A stretch of DNA of 64,000 nucleotides from Cylicocyclus nassatus (Eukaryota > Nematoda > Chromadorea > Rhabditida > Strongylidae), in assembly GCA_958299035.1 (NCBI GenBank), contig CATQJL010000112.1, positions 3,084,123-3,148,122 on the forward strand, read 5' to 3'. A program made the position numbers and the translations under genes. The notes below the pieces were generated by a model. The model did not search any database. It was given only the letters and a program-made list of their open reading frames with translations, and was not told where the DNA came from. Shown here one piece after another: positions 12,650 through 23,772 of the stretch. Within the stretch, counting starts at the first letter, position 1; each line of letters opens with the position of its first letter.

Positions 12650-14600
12650 TGAGAACTTCACAAACAATTTTTAGATTATATGTAGCTCTCCAAAGGTGTA
12701 GATAGGCATGATTATTCGAACCTATGTGAAGCTCTTTGCTTTTCTCTCCAGAAATGCGAATCCCATAATTTAGCGATCAAGTGTAGACATCATTCAGAGT
12801 GTTTTGCAACAAATCGGCTATCATCCATGAAAATAACTTGAGGTCATCAGCAAATGTAGTATGAGAGATTTTTCCAGAAAGCGGGACAAGGCGCAGTAGA
12901 GAAAAAGGATTGATTCGTACGACAAAAGACCTTTCAATCAAAGAGGCTCTGATCCAGGCAATATCCGCGGATATATTAGGTCATTCCGAAAGTAATTTCG
13001 CTTTTTTCAACCGGGCGCCACATTTGATGGAACAAAGGTTTCTAAGAGATCTTGGAAGCATTCGATGCAAAATTTCATTCTCTTTCTAAAGGTTATGAAA
13101 TTGTTGCAAAACAGCCAATGAGCTTTTAGAAAATAACCAAAATCTGCGACCCATGCTTTTTGAGATGGTCAAGTTTCACGATTTTTTAAAACTTTCGTAT
13201 CAATTCTCAGAACGAGTACAAGTAATGATTCGATAGAGTAAGCCTTATAGAATACAGCACTACTTTTTCTCTTCCTCGTAGCTCGCCTTAATATTTTTTT
13301 AGATTTTTTAACAGAACTATTGGATTTTGGCAGGCCCACCTCAGCCACAATCGCATCAAACATCATAATTTTTCGGAATTTGAGACTACCAAGATGGTAT
13401 TATGAGTTGGCATTAATTTTACAAAGCAAGTGAGGGCTTACGGGTTCGAAATATCAAATTTCGAGTTTTTCGGGTACAGCCTGGGGCTCGCCAAAAAAAT
13501 GAGTTATGATGATTACTAAACGAATCGGAAACAAAAAAACACCTGTTAGAAAGAAGAGAAAATGCTGCATCGAATAGTGCGCGAGCTGCCTTTCTTTTGA
13601 TGTTTTACGAGGATTTAGCTGCTCAAGTATGGAAATCGGTAGCATCAGTAAAATTCTGTTAAAAATGTATGACAGGCTATGGAAAGGAGAAAAAAGTAGT
13701 ACTGTATCCTATAAGGGTTACTCTATCGAACCGTTACTTCAGCACCTTCTGTGGATCGATATGAAAGTTTTAAAAAATCGTGAAACTTGACCCTCTCAAA
13801 AAGCATGTGTCGCAGATTTTGGTTATTTTCAATTTCATAACCCTTCGAAAGAGAATAAAATTCTGCATCGAATGCTTCCAAGATCTCTTAGAAACCTTTG
13901 TTCCATCAAATGTGGCGACCGTTTGAAAAAAGCGAAATTACTTTCGGAATGACCTAATATATTTGCAACTTTGAGCTTTTGCAGAAGTTTCATATGCGGA
14001 ACTTTGCCAAAGACTTGGCAGAATCCAAGTAGATCACATCCTATTCAACGCATCCTCAATTTGTCGCTTCCATTCATTCAAGCAATGAAGCATAGGAGTT
14101 GTGGTAGAACTGTCTTTTTGAAACCCGTGCTGAGCAAAATTTATGACGTTTCTTTCCTAAAACTTTTTTTTATATTTTGTCTTAATATTTTTCAGGTAGT
14201 CGGCTCGGCCAAAAATCGAACTTATACTAATAGGCCTGCAGTTCCTATGGGGCAAGTGTGAGGTTTCTTTGTGTTCTGGTACAAAGGACAACCGCCATCT
14301 TTGTGAAACCTTAGTCTTATCATACTCAAATTGAAAATTGACTGATTTGAAGAATTCAGTGGTGAAAAGTCTAAGGTTAGCGATGTGGACCCTGGCCGGG
14401 GCATCAAATGTTTGTAGTCTTCATTCCTTCAAGGCTACATTAAACCAAGTCCACTTTTCCTTTTGAGTCTGGAGCTCATCTTATAAAACAGTGACTTATT
14501 ACGACTGTTTACAACTTTCTTTTCACAAGATGATTGCATTTTCATAACCTCTTTCGGGACCTAGCATCAGTTCTGGAGTAAGTATCCCACGTCGCAGCCC
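12650..14600 (-). pseudogene. CR1/jockey-type reverse transcriptase relic, split by a MITE
   Basis: Read on the minus strand, degenerate reverse-transcriptase blocks occur in the right order. Near 14.5 kb there is an NSRNKSLFYK-like pre-domain, near 14.25 kb a KDGG...PI block, then a GKVPHMKLLQKLK-like block close to 13.98-14.04 kb, where functional CR1 elements have DKVPHxxLLxKL. The 12976-13957 foldback interrupts here. Beyond it come WIRASL..RSF..RI, then TTFADDLKLF near 12.86 kb (the catalytic FADD box) and a KSKELHIGSNN block. The segment that normally holds SGVPQGSxLGPLLF is shortened, and stop codons and frame changes occur throughout. It is a dead non-LTR retrotransposon fragment. Blocks were matched by eye, so exact ends are approximate. 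Confidence 0.65.
12976..13957. mobile_element. Mariner-type foldback MITE, TTAGGTCATTCCGAAAGT ends
   Basis: Inverted ends TTAGGTCATTCCGAAAGTAA and CTTTCGGAATGACCTAA are flanked by TA (12974-12975 and 13958-13959). Long inverted arms share the CCACATTTGATGGAACAAAGG and CTTTTTGAGA(T/G)GGTCAAG regions. It interrupts the minus-strand reverse-transcriptase relic. A second family member lies in intron 1 of gene E (59059-60372). Confidence 0.85.
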
Positions 14601-15068
14601 TCTTCCCCGATCTTGACTTTTTGGCTTACGCTCGCTGCCTTCTATCGTGGAGCACGCAAAGATTTTTGGCATGACATGTCTTAACAAGTGCCCAACAGCA
14701 AACCTGTCTGATGTTTTCGTTTAACCATGATTCTGCCAGTCATATGGTTCTCCGCACTACTTTTGAAGATTTACTTTGTCAAATAAAAGCCGCTTCTGAA
14801 ATTCTCAACTGAGCTAAACAATGTTGACAGATGCGGTTTCTCTATAAGCCCTGCAACTGTACTGAGCTATCTTAATGGTTTCATGCATTATCCAATCATG
14901 CTTAGGCAATATTTTTTCAAATATATGTGTTGTAGGCAGCTTTTCAAAAATGATTGATCACCAATCTTTTTAGAATTTACACTCTGTGTGAAAAGCACTA
15001 TCGGGTATCTGGTGTATGATGGTGAAATGAAAGAAAATAAATGATCTGATAATTTTGACGAGTACAAA
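14600..15068. other. No recognised feature
   Basis: Nothing supported between the CR1 relic and the end of pseudogene A. It could include the 5' remnant of the CR1 relic or the 3' flank of pseudogene A. Confidence 0.35.
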
Positions 15069-16326
15069 TCAATAAACACAAATAAAATACTTAGAAGTGT
15101 CAATAAACTGCTGGATTGTTCTTGTAGGTTGTTGAGTGACAGTTTCTTCTGAAGTAGCTGGCTTTGGAGGGACCTTTGGCTTGTTTTTACTTTTCTTCTT
15201 CTTTTTATTCTTTCCTCCTGCCTTCCATTTGTTTTTCGATTTCTTCCCTTTCGCTCTGGATATCACTTTCGTTTTGGGAGCTCTTGCCTTTTTAGCTGTT
15301 TTCTTGCGGCCTTTAGGCTTGTTTTTTGGTTTTGACTTTTTGCCCTTTTTGCCCTTTTTACCCTTTGATGCTTTGCCCTTCTTTTTTGTTTGCGTGGAGG
15401 AGGAGCAGGAGGAGCTGGAGTTTGCGTGATGACTGTTTGGGGAGTGGTTGATGGGGTAGTAGTGGGTGCTGTGGTAGTAGTCACTGATGGATCATTGTCG
15501 CTTCGGGCACAGCCAATGTGATTGTCACTTTGCTGTAGGAAAACTCCCAAAGCTGCTGAGAGTTCTGACCTAAAAAGTACATAAAGTAAGAGTATGAGAC
15601 GATTTCATGTAGTACTACGCAAAGTATAGTGCAACAGTTCTGTAGCTTGGGGCTGCATCTGATTGTATGAAAGGTTCGTTTTTGCTTTGAGTGCATCACG
15701 AATCTGATAAGCCAATTTTTCGTACTGGCAGAAGTAAACCTGAAGAATCAGCTGCACGAATATGTACGTCAATTAGACAGTTTTTTGAACACTGAATGCC
15801 GATAATAGGGGTCAAAAACATAAGCCTGATGATAATTCTCTTGCATTAACGGATCTTACCAGACACCATAATTAACCGGCTTCGTCCTAATTTACGATGC
15901 GAAATGAACCACCGATCCTTCGTAAAAGAAGAACCAAGGTAAAGGATTTTGATAGGCTTCTGCTACCAATACAATACCGCTCACATTTCTTGAAAAATAG
16001 ACGCGAATGTATGGACATGTATGGACATGTACGGACATGTCCATACATGTACGGACATGTCCATACATGTATGGACATGTCCGTACATGTCCATACATTC
16101 GCGTCTATTTTTCAAAAAATGTGAGCGGTATTGTATGGCCGGCAAAAGGTCTGAAAAATTTTTTGCCAATCGGTTAGTGTTGCTGAACAAACACAGTCCT
16201 CCTTACAATAGGTTCTACTACAGTTTACTCTTGCTTTACCCTAACTTCACGAATGCGAGACGCACCTTTTCCGTTTTTCTGATAAGCGGCTCGAATGCAA
16301 TCTGTGCCTTGCAAAATGGACGCTGT
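15069..16326 (-). pseudogene. Copy A: decayed member of the Lys-rich CAP-like secreted family
   Basis: Parts of exons 2, 3 and 4 of the family can be followed on the minus strand. A probable exon 2 (16240-16326) encodes a TDCIRAAYQKN stretch. Exon 3 starts at 15739 with VYFCQYEKLAYQIRDAL, matching the family's YxCxxExxAxxIRDxL. Exon 4 starts at 15569 and reads SELSAALG...IGCARSDND, then Thr/Pro repeats, a Lys-rich tract and KYFICVY. Several lesions point to inactivation. Exon 3 runs into a TGA without an in-frame phase-2 donor, and the final VTIIP-type segment is missing. Exon 4 needs a one-base frame change at a six-base homopolymer (15382-15387) to join the Thr/Pro part to the Lys-rich part. 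The protein would stop right after CVY, about 13-17 residues before the ends of the other copies. Exon 2 is about ten codons short, and no start codon or signal-peptide exon is seen upstream. A hairpin element (15972-16133) sits in intron 2. An assembly error could explain the homopolymer slip but not all the lesions. Confidence 0.7.
15972..16133. mobile_element. Small hairpin element with CAATACCGCTCACA ends and decamer repeats
   Basis: A 162-bp near-perfect palindrome flanked by TA on both sides. The ends CAATACCGCTCACA match those of the 1.76 kb foldback at 46017-47777. The core is a run of about ten-base units alternating GTATGGACAT and GTACGGACAT with inverted counterparts, so both strands give open frames rich in Met, Asp, Tyr, Gly and His that are artefacts of the repeat. 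It lies in the second intron of pseudogene A. Confidence 0.8.
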
Positions 16327-16329
16327 CTA

Positions 16330-17900
16330 ACAAAGTTTGGCAAGTTGCAGCACGGTAGAGGGTCTTTTGGTCTCAAAAGTCTTTGATGTGCTCAAGCTTA
16401 TAAAGTTTAGAATAACTTGTGCATCTTGAGATTATGAAATCAGGGTAGCTATTCTATGGATGTTTCTCAAAAAATTTTACGAGTATATTCTGAACCTCAC
16501 AAAGACGAGCAAAGAACTTCATTGAAGATTGTGCTCTGAAGCCTCCATCAAAAAATCCTGCAATACACTCAAATTCTGAAATTGCATGAAGGGTTGAAGT
16601 ATACTGGGAGCTCCTACCTTACCCTTCAATATCAAACAGTTGATGATCTGTCAAAACTGAATATGCTGTCTCATTTCTATCAGCCTATGATAGTTACTAT
16701 CTACACTGTCACAAAAGGCATTGAGATACCGCCCAAATAAATGTAGGTTTGTTAGGATCCGAATACAACCTGTGCGCCCAATGCTGCAAAAGTTGTTGCA
16801 GAAAAGTGGAAGCAATCATCTCGCGACAGGTTCCCAATATGGCTAAACAAGATGTTCGGTTTGTACCGCACCCACCCTCTCTTCGGGAAGTGAATCATAT
16901 TTCATTTCTTCTCTCGTCGTTGATCGTAGCATTCATTGAATATGCGCTCCAACTGGATTCGCAGCCGTCCTTTACAGGGTCAAAATCAGCCGCTCTGATG
17001 CCCTAAGGTTTTGTACACAAAAAGTTTTGTTACAAAGATGAATGACTCTTACGATTATTAGGAGTAGACTGAGGATCATAAGTGGAAAACTGGCTACCTA
17101 TACTTACCTATTAGGTCTTATAAATAAACACACAAACATCAGCACAAGGCAATGGAAGTTGTTCAAACGCAGTTGAATTTCTAGAAGTTTATCCTAACAC
17201 TGTAAGTATACATTTGCAGGATTGCTATATGCACTTCATACATATGTTGTTTATGTATTGGTAACATTTTCATTGACATTACTACCACCACGCATATGTA
17301 CGAAATGTTGCTCTGAAGACGAAATTGCTCTTTAAAAATATGATTGCATTGTTTGAAAAGCTTTGAAAACAATCAAAAAATATTGGAATCAGCATGCGTG
17401 GGGACTCTGCCACATAAATTCCGAGCTTTTAGTTTTCTAATATTTTTTCGGAACGGCAGCTAATCAACTATAGCGCTGTATGCGAAAAATTCCTACAGTC
17501 TACAGTGATAAAGAGCGATCGATGATTCAAGCCATACTACAAAGCTTAGCCAGATCTACAGAGTAATGACTAAAGTTCGGCAAAAGACTTTATGTGAATA
17601 GAATTAACGAATAAAAATGGGCACATCTTTTGAAAACCCTATATTTTGTTTGTGCATATTGCAATTAGTCCTTTTGACAGCAGCAGACAGGCATTCTGAA
17701 CGCTTTTTACACCGTGATCTTCAACGCTTTTTGTTATTGTAAAAATTGCACAAAGGTCAGCTTCATCAGAATGAGGTATGAGGGCAAATGGACTTTTCAT
17801 CTGATTTGGGGAGACGGCTATTCACACAAACAACATTTTGTACTGTGCTGACATCAGCTGACGGTGACGCGAAGCATTTACGTCGTCTGTCTGAATGTAC
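16330..17900. other. No recognised gene
   Basis: Unique-looking AT-rich sequence. Open frames here, such as one near 16749-17006, have no motif or splice support. Confidence 0.4.
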
Positions 17901-17904
17901 AGTC

Positions 17905-18102
17905 GAGTAGATTTTCCGCTTGATATATTGTGCTCGCACACCAGGTACAATCCGGTTAAATTTGCACATGAACAAATAACCGCGCCTGCCGGCATTTTGC
18001 GCGCGCAATCGGCCGGCATCACAGGCGTAACTATTTGTTCACGCGCAAAATTTACCGCATTTTGCTTGCACTATGAGCACACTTCAAGCGGAAAATCTAC
18101 TC
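17905..18102. mobile_element. Short foldback MITE, GAGTAGATTTTCCGCTTGA ends
   Basis: A 198-bp element whose inverted ends GAGTAGATTTTCCGCTTGA match the 11167-12640 element. The interior is a further palindrome around AATAACCGCGCCTGCCGGC. The two copies define a family with very different lengths. Confidence 0.7.
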
Positions 18103-18104
18103 GG

Positions 18105-19024
18105 GCTGTGTCAAGAACAAAGGTAGATCATCCGTATTGTTGATAGTCTCGATCTGTTCACACAACCTCAATCATTACAATGTTCTCAGAGGAGTATATC
18201 GTGAATCTTTCACTCAGTCGAAAGTTTAGGAAAAAGAACAAATCTCACTGTTAAGTGGCTTATTGCAACGCCAATTCCTTACCATACCGTGCATACAAAT
18301 CTGAGCCTATTTGTATAACTTTTGCAACTACTACGGCAAATGCAATTGTATAAATGGAAAGTGTTATGATTATTCATTTATATTTTTTAAAATACACCAA
18401 AGGTGTGCCGAAAATAATACAAGTATCAAAAGCACGATGCTACACGAAATGTTACAAAAATGCTCATGATAGACAAGTGCAGATGAAAGGCTCCTCCCAA
18501 AGTGCAGGTCGTTCTCCTTCTTCTGTGGAGAGTGTTACTCTGTCGAAATCCTGTTTCCTTACCCAGACGCGATGGATGCCAGCACTTAAAAGGGCTGCCT
18601 GATCACTTAACTCTTTGCAAGCGAATCCGCCACTGACCCTGAGCGAGCGAGAAGGGGGAGGGGGAGAGGATCTCAAGGAAAGGGGCTCACCAATTTTGGT
18701 TCCCTCAAACGGCTGAAGAAGACTGCAACCTTTCCGGATGCCTTAGTAAAACCACGAAAATGATTCTCTTAATGCTACCGCTATGTCTGATAAAAGATCA
18801 AAGGGAAAGAAAATTTTTTTCTGCTTTTCTTCCTCTCTTGGCATGTTGTGCAAAAACAATTCCCAAGAAAATGTGCAATCATAAATAGAGTAGTAGGCTA
18901 AACATCAGCTACAGGACATTTTAGAGCTAATTTTTTTCGACGACAGAGTTCTTGGAAGGGATAATCTCGCATGGTAGAAGATCGAGCCATCTGGCGGAGC
19001 GGCACACAAAAGAATTGAAAGCTA
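18105..19024. other. No recognised gene
   Basis: Nothing recognised, apart from a purine-rich GAGCGAGCGAGAAGGGGGAG patch near 18640-18665. Confidence 0.4.
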
Positions 19025-19025
19025 T

Positions 19026-20813
19026 TACTCAGATAATCGCCGGGGGCAGGCGGCCATGCGAATTTTAAGCAAGCGGGCACCGGAAAAATAGTTCGCTGAT
19101 TTCATGCGGTCCGCTTGCAGAAATTTGAAAGAATGTTGGCCAATTTTTAGAGGAAGGCTCGGAAAAGTATCGTGGCTTTTCTATAGATTAGTTGCGGCCT
19201 AGTGGCCGCATTCTCGCGGACTTTCCGCGAGAATTTGCAAAAATATTGAGGGCCGCACGGTCTTTTGTGAAGGACCGCACAGCCCGTAGGTACCTTCCGC
19301 TGGAAGAAAGTACCTCAAACTTGAGTAATTAAACCATCGATGACACCTCTGCCACATAGAGTCTCATCTTTACTCGGCGTATGCCCGAAACTGCGTTAGA
19401 AGTATCCTAGCGATTGCTGAAAGTTTAGCCAGCGCTCGCTGGAAGAAAATATTTGCCGAGCGCTTGCAGAAAATACTGTATTGTTGCCCTCTGGCAGAAT
19501 ATGCGACCATAAAGGAAGTGCCGCCCGCTGAAGGTTTGGCCACGCCCCAAAATTCTGCTGACCGCCTGCAGAAAAGCGCGAGTTTGCGGACCGCCTGCTC
19601 AGATAATCGCCGGGGGCAGGCGGTCCGCAAACTCGCCCTTTTCTGCAAGCGGTCAGCAGAATTTTGGGGCATGGCCAAACCTTCAGCGAGCGGTACTTCC
19701 TTTACCGTCTAATATTCTGCCAGCGGGCAGCGACACAGGATTTTCTGCAGGCGCTCGGCAAATAAGCTCTTTCGGCGAGCGCTGTTCAAATTTTTAGCTG
19801 GCGCTCGGACGGTTTATAAGCGGTTTCGGCCGTACGCCGAGCAAAGGTGAGACTCTACATAGCAGAGGTGTCATCGATGGTTTAATTACTCAAGTTTGAG
19901 GTACTTTCTCTCAGCGGAAAGTACCTGGGGCTGCGCGGTCCTCCACAAAGGACCGTGCGACCCTCGAAAATTTTGCATATTCCCGCGGACTTTCCGCGAG
20001 AATGCGGCCGCTGCGCCGCAGCTAATCTATAAAGAAAACGCGTTTGTCCTCCGAGCGTTCGTCCAAAATTTCGCTAAAATTCTTCCAAATATCTGCAAGC
20101 GGACCGCAGAAAATCAGCGAACTATTTTTCCGGTGCCCGCCCGCGCATAAATAGCATGGCCGCCTGCCCCCGGCGATTATCTGAGTGCCCCCGGCGATTA
20201 TCTGAGTACCTACGGGCTGTGCGGTCCTTCACAAAAAACCGTGCGGCCCTCAATAATTTTGCAATTTCTCGCGGAAAGTCCGCGAGAATGCGGCCACTAG
20301 GCCGCAACTAATCTATAGAAAAGCCACGATACTTCTCCGAGCCTTCGTCTAAAAATTGGCCAACATTCTTTCAAATTTCTGCAAGCGGACCGCATGAAAT
20401 CAGCGAACTATTTTTCCGGTGCCCGCTTGCTTAAAATTCGCATGGCCGCCTGCCCCCGGCGATTATCTGAGGGTAAGACTCTGTGTGGCAGAAGTGTCAC
20501 CGTTGGTTTAATTACTCAAGTTTGAGGTACTTTCTCTCTGCGGAAAGTACCTGGGGGCTGCGCGGTCCTCCACAAAGGATCGTGCGGCCCCCGAAAATTT
20601 TGCATATCCTCACGGAAAGTCGCGAGAATGCGGCCACTGCGCCGCAGCTAATCTATAAGGAAACCGCGATTGTTTTCCAAGCATTCGTCTAAAACTTCGC
20701 TAAAATTCTTCCAAATATCTGCAAGCGGACCGTAAGAAATCAGCGAACTATTTTTCCGGTGCCCGCCCGCCCATAAATCGCATGGCCGCTTGCCCCCGGC
20801 GATTATCTGAGTA
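19026..20813. mobile_element. Cluster of nested inverted repeats with TACTCAGATAATCGCCGG ends
   Basis: The outer ends are TACTCAGATAATCGCCGGGG and its inverted match. The motif CAGATAATCGCCGGGGGCAGG, or its complement, recurs about six times (near 19030, 19603, 20157, 20180, 20447 and 20790). A block at 19027-19300 recurs inverted at about 20197-20470. An inner palindrome spans about 19325-19880 and is centred near 19610. A unit of roughly 310 bp at 19880-20190 is repeated directly at 20490-20813. The sequence is rich in CCGCGAGAATGCGGCC and similar CG-containing palindromes. No transposase frame is seen. It reads as a composite of several copies of one non-autonomous DNA transposon. Confidence 0.65.
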
Positions 20814-21028
20814 GCAACTTTTTACCCGTATGATAAACCGAAACCGCCGGTTCTTCCACAAAGTCTAAAAATATATCTAGATCCGTTTCTATGATATCTG
20901 CGACATTCGACAAAAATTGTTCATTTTGACTTGCTGACTGATTATGACTTTTGATCTTGCTGCGCTAGCTTGAGTTCTGCAAATACAATGCAAGCAAGAT
21001 AGAAAATCTTGACCAATGGCTAGAACCA

Positions 21029-21402
21029 CTCAGACAATCGGTGCCGTAGTCGCGCCGGACAGTCGAAATCTGGCAGAGCCGCGGCGGACCCAATTGACCA
21101 ATGAGAGCGGGCGAGGGGGCAGTCCCTTCTTGTAGGTCACGGTGACGTCACCGGCAGGCGAGTGGGACCCTTCTCCGGATCTGCTCCAAAGGTACGCCAT
21201 ATCTGCTCCGGAGGTACGCCAGATTTGGCAGAGCCGCGGCGGAGAGATTTGCCCGCCGCGAGTACGCCAGATTTGGAGGAAATGGCAGGGCTCCGGAGCA
21301 CAAATGGGAGGGCTTTGGAGCACGAGTGGCAATCCCCAGCTGGGGAAACCCCGCGGCTCGGCCATTTCTGCTCCGGAGGTATGCCGTCGACTGTCTGAGC
21401 AA
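21029..21402. mobile_element. Small GC-rich foldback, CTCAGACA(A/G)TCG ends
   Basis: Short inverted ends (CTCAGACAATCGGTGCC at the left, inverted CTCAGACAGTCGACGGC at the right) enclose repeated blocks such as CTCCGGAGGTACGCCAGATT on both strands. The ends resemble those of the 19026-20813 cluster only loosely. The overlapping open frames are by-products of high GC content. Confidence 0.45.
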
Positions 21403-23772
21403 GTGCAACAAACTAGGAAGTTATCAGCAACTTGGGTACGAGCAATATATTGGCTGAAAAAAAGTGATTCAGTAATGATGTGGTGCTCAATATCTCGGCA
21501 TATAAATGTTCTCTGAACTGGAGCGCATCTTACAATGTATTAAAGAGAAGTAACTTGTTCGCGGTATATTACATTATATCAGTTTTCTGAGTGTAAATGT
21601 ACCAATACAATTATGTGCAATGTAACATCTGTATTTATGCTTTCAGCAATTGATATCTGTAACGTGACGAATGCTTCATACAAGAAATACAAACATACTG
21701 AAAACAAGATTTCCTGAACATACAGCAAATTTTACAAAACAACAACTAAGGAGACTTCGAAATCATCAAGAACATCGTTTTACGACGAACTTGACAACTT
21801 CTATCAACCGTGTTTTGAAATCTGCTTGCGGTTTTAAACGCTAAATGAAAAACTAGCTTATAATATTACAGGCTTCCTGACAAAAGTGAAATCTCTTTGG
21901 TTTTTGAAAGCAATATGTAGGATATCGAAAACAGCTGCCACTCAATAGAAAAGGAACGAAAAGAAATAAAGCAAAGTTTAGATTTGAAGTTTCATTCTTG
22001 TTTGGACCTGGGCACTGTTGTTATTCTTCAAGTTGTTGTGCTAGACAATTGTTATGGTGTGAACTTTATTCGGCCTAAAGTCTCGGCGATTTAGTTATCC
22101 TCAGATTCTGATAACACCCAAAGCATCATCCGATAATGGCAAAGACGATACATTTCTGTCTGAAGCATTTTTGCGGATTTCGGAGCAAGGTGAAGACTAA
22201 CTGAGCAAAAAGCATTTGGTGGTCTGTGCGAGTGATGCTCTGGGGAGTTTTTAGCCATCTGAGAACAACGAAAGCGTCGAAACGTCAGGAATATGAATAA
22301 AGTTGTCATCATAAGAACTTGTTTGTGAATGCAAATTTTCTGGAGAGCCAATACAATATTTGCAAGTTCGTAAAAGCAGTCAGATTAAGATAAAATGATG
22401 GGTAAGGACAGTTCTCGAGGTGCGCAAAGATAAGACTGATTTACAACATAAAATAGAAGAGGAAAAGTACATCAAATCGTACCAAGATCAATCTTCACTC
22501 TTCATTTTAAGATACCTGTCGGCAATACAAATGGTATTAGATTGTAAAGAAAGTTCTTAGGCACTTTTGAAAATTTCATTTTCTGATGCATTTTCTTGGC
22601 GCTCATCGGACTTTGACAGAGAGATTTTTATACTGTCTAGTAGAGGAACGCATAAAACTTTTCAGAATCGTTTCTGATGTTTATGAACATCAGATCATGT
22701 TTGATCTGCACATTAAAAAAGAAAATCTTTTCGACCATAAAAATTTCACAGTTTTTCTTCCTGCTGCAATATTTCTGTGCAGTTCAAAGAATTTCATCAT
22801 AGGTGATTGAAATGATTTCTTTTAACCTTCTACCCCACTGCTGCATTCGCGTTCTGCGATTTGCGCTTAGAAATTACAAGCCGACAAATTTGCCTCTGAC
22901 CGCAGCTCTTTTCGCATTTGACGTCGCTTTTGCGGAAACCGCCTGGCCTGGGTGATGGGTCCAAAAGATGTGCAAGGCATTACTCCAACAATGTTTGCAG
23001 TAATCAAAGACCCTTCCTATGCAGAACTAGAAGGCTTCTAAGTCACTTAATCGAAAAATGGTGTACTTTCGGAGAAAAAGATGGTCGATTTTCCAAACTA
23101 TCAGGAAAAATTTTTTGTAGGTGGTCCTTTAAAAACGTGAGTGGTCCCCATAACAGCCCAAGCAACCTCTATATGATTACAGCATTTAGGCTCTCCAGCT
23201 CTCACCATACCTGAGATAATGCTGCACAGACAGGCCATTTTTCGCGTTTTTTCCCTTTTGCGCATGCTAATGGACCGCAACGAAGCGCTAAAAAGCCAAC
23301 AATATAAATATCCGTAGATGAAATTGTCTTTGCAAAGAAATTTGGGACTCTGAAAAAGGATCAATGTGCTTGAGGCCTGAGGCATATCCCATCCGCGATT
23401 CCGTCAAATCGCTACATCCGCGCGACTTGGCGTTTTGCCAGATGCCTACAGATTGATCGTGCGCTTTTGTCGCATAGAAATGCATAGGCGCGTAGCTTTT
23501 GCATGTTCTCGCAAAAGTAACAAATCTGGCCTAAGCAAAGTGCGTTTACTAATGATTATGAAGAGTTGTTGAGTGCCATATCGCGCAGCGACTGGAATCG
23601 CGTGAGATATGCCTTAGGCCTGAAGTTACAGCGATTTGAAAAAAAAATTCTCGCAAATGCCCCGGAATTTTCTTCACGACCTAGTAATATGGCTATCATT
23701 GCTTTTGACTGTACGTAGGAAGAAAGAAAGAGAAGAGCCTTTGGAAAATCGAAGTATACGTATTTGTGAACT
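21403..23772. other. No recognised gene; possible dispersed repeat
   Basis: No gene is supported. A stretch around 22840-23080 resembles one around 36190-36460: both contain a GGTGATGGG..CAAA(G)GATGTGCAA-like block followed by GTAATCA and a CAGAA(A/C)..AAGG block. They may be diverged copies of a dispersed repeat, but their ends are not defined. Confidence 0.35.

Noticed and set aside
15887..16190. Open frames encoding Met-Asp-Met-Tyr-Gly-His repeats on both strands
   Set aside because: They are direct translation of a palindromic decamer repeat inside a hairpin element. There is no start context or independent support.
21142..21516. Overlapping 78-124 codon frames in the GC-rich foldback
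   Set aside because: All strands are open because of GC-rich short repeats. No domain or signal is visible.
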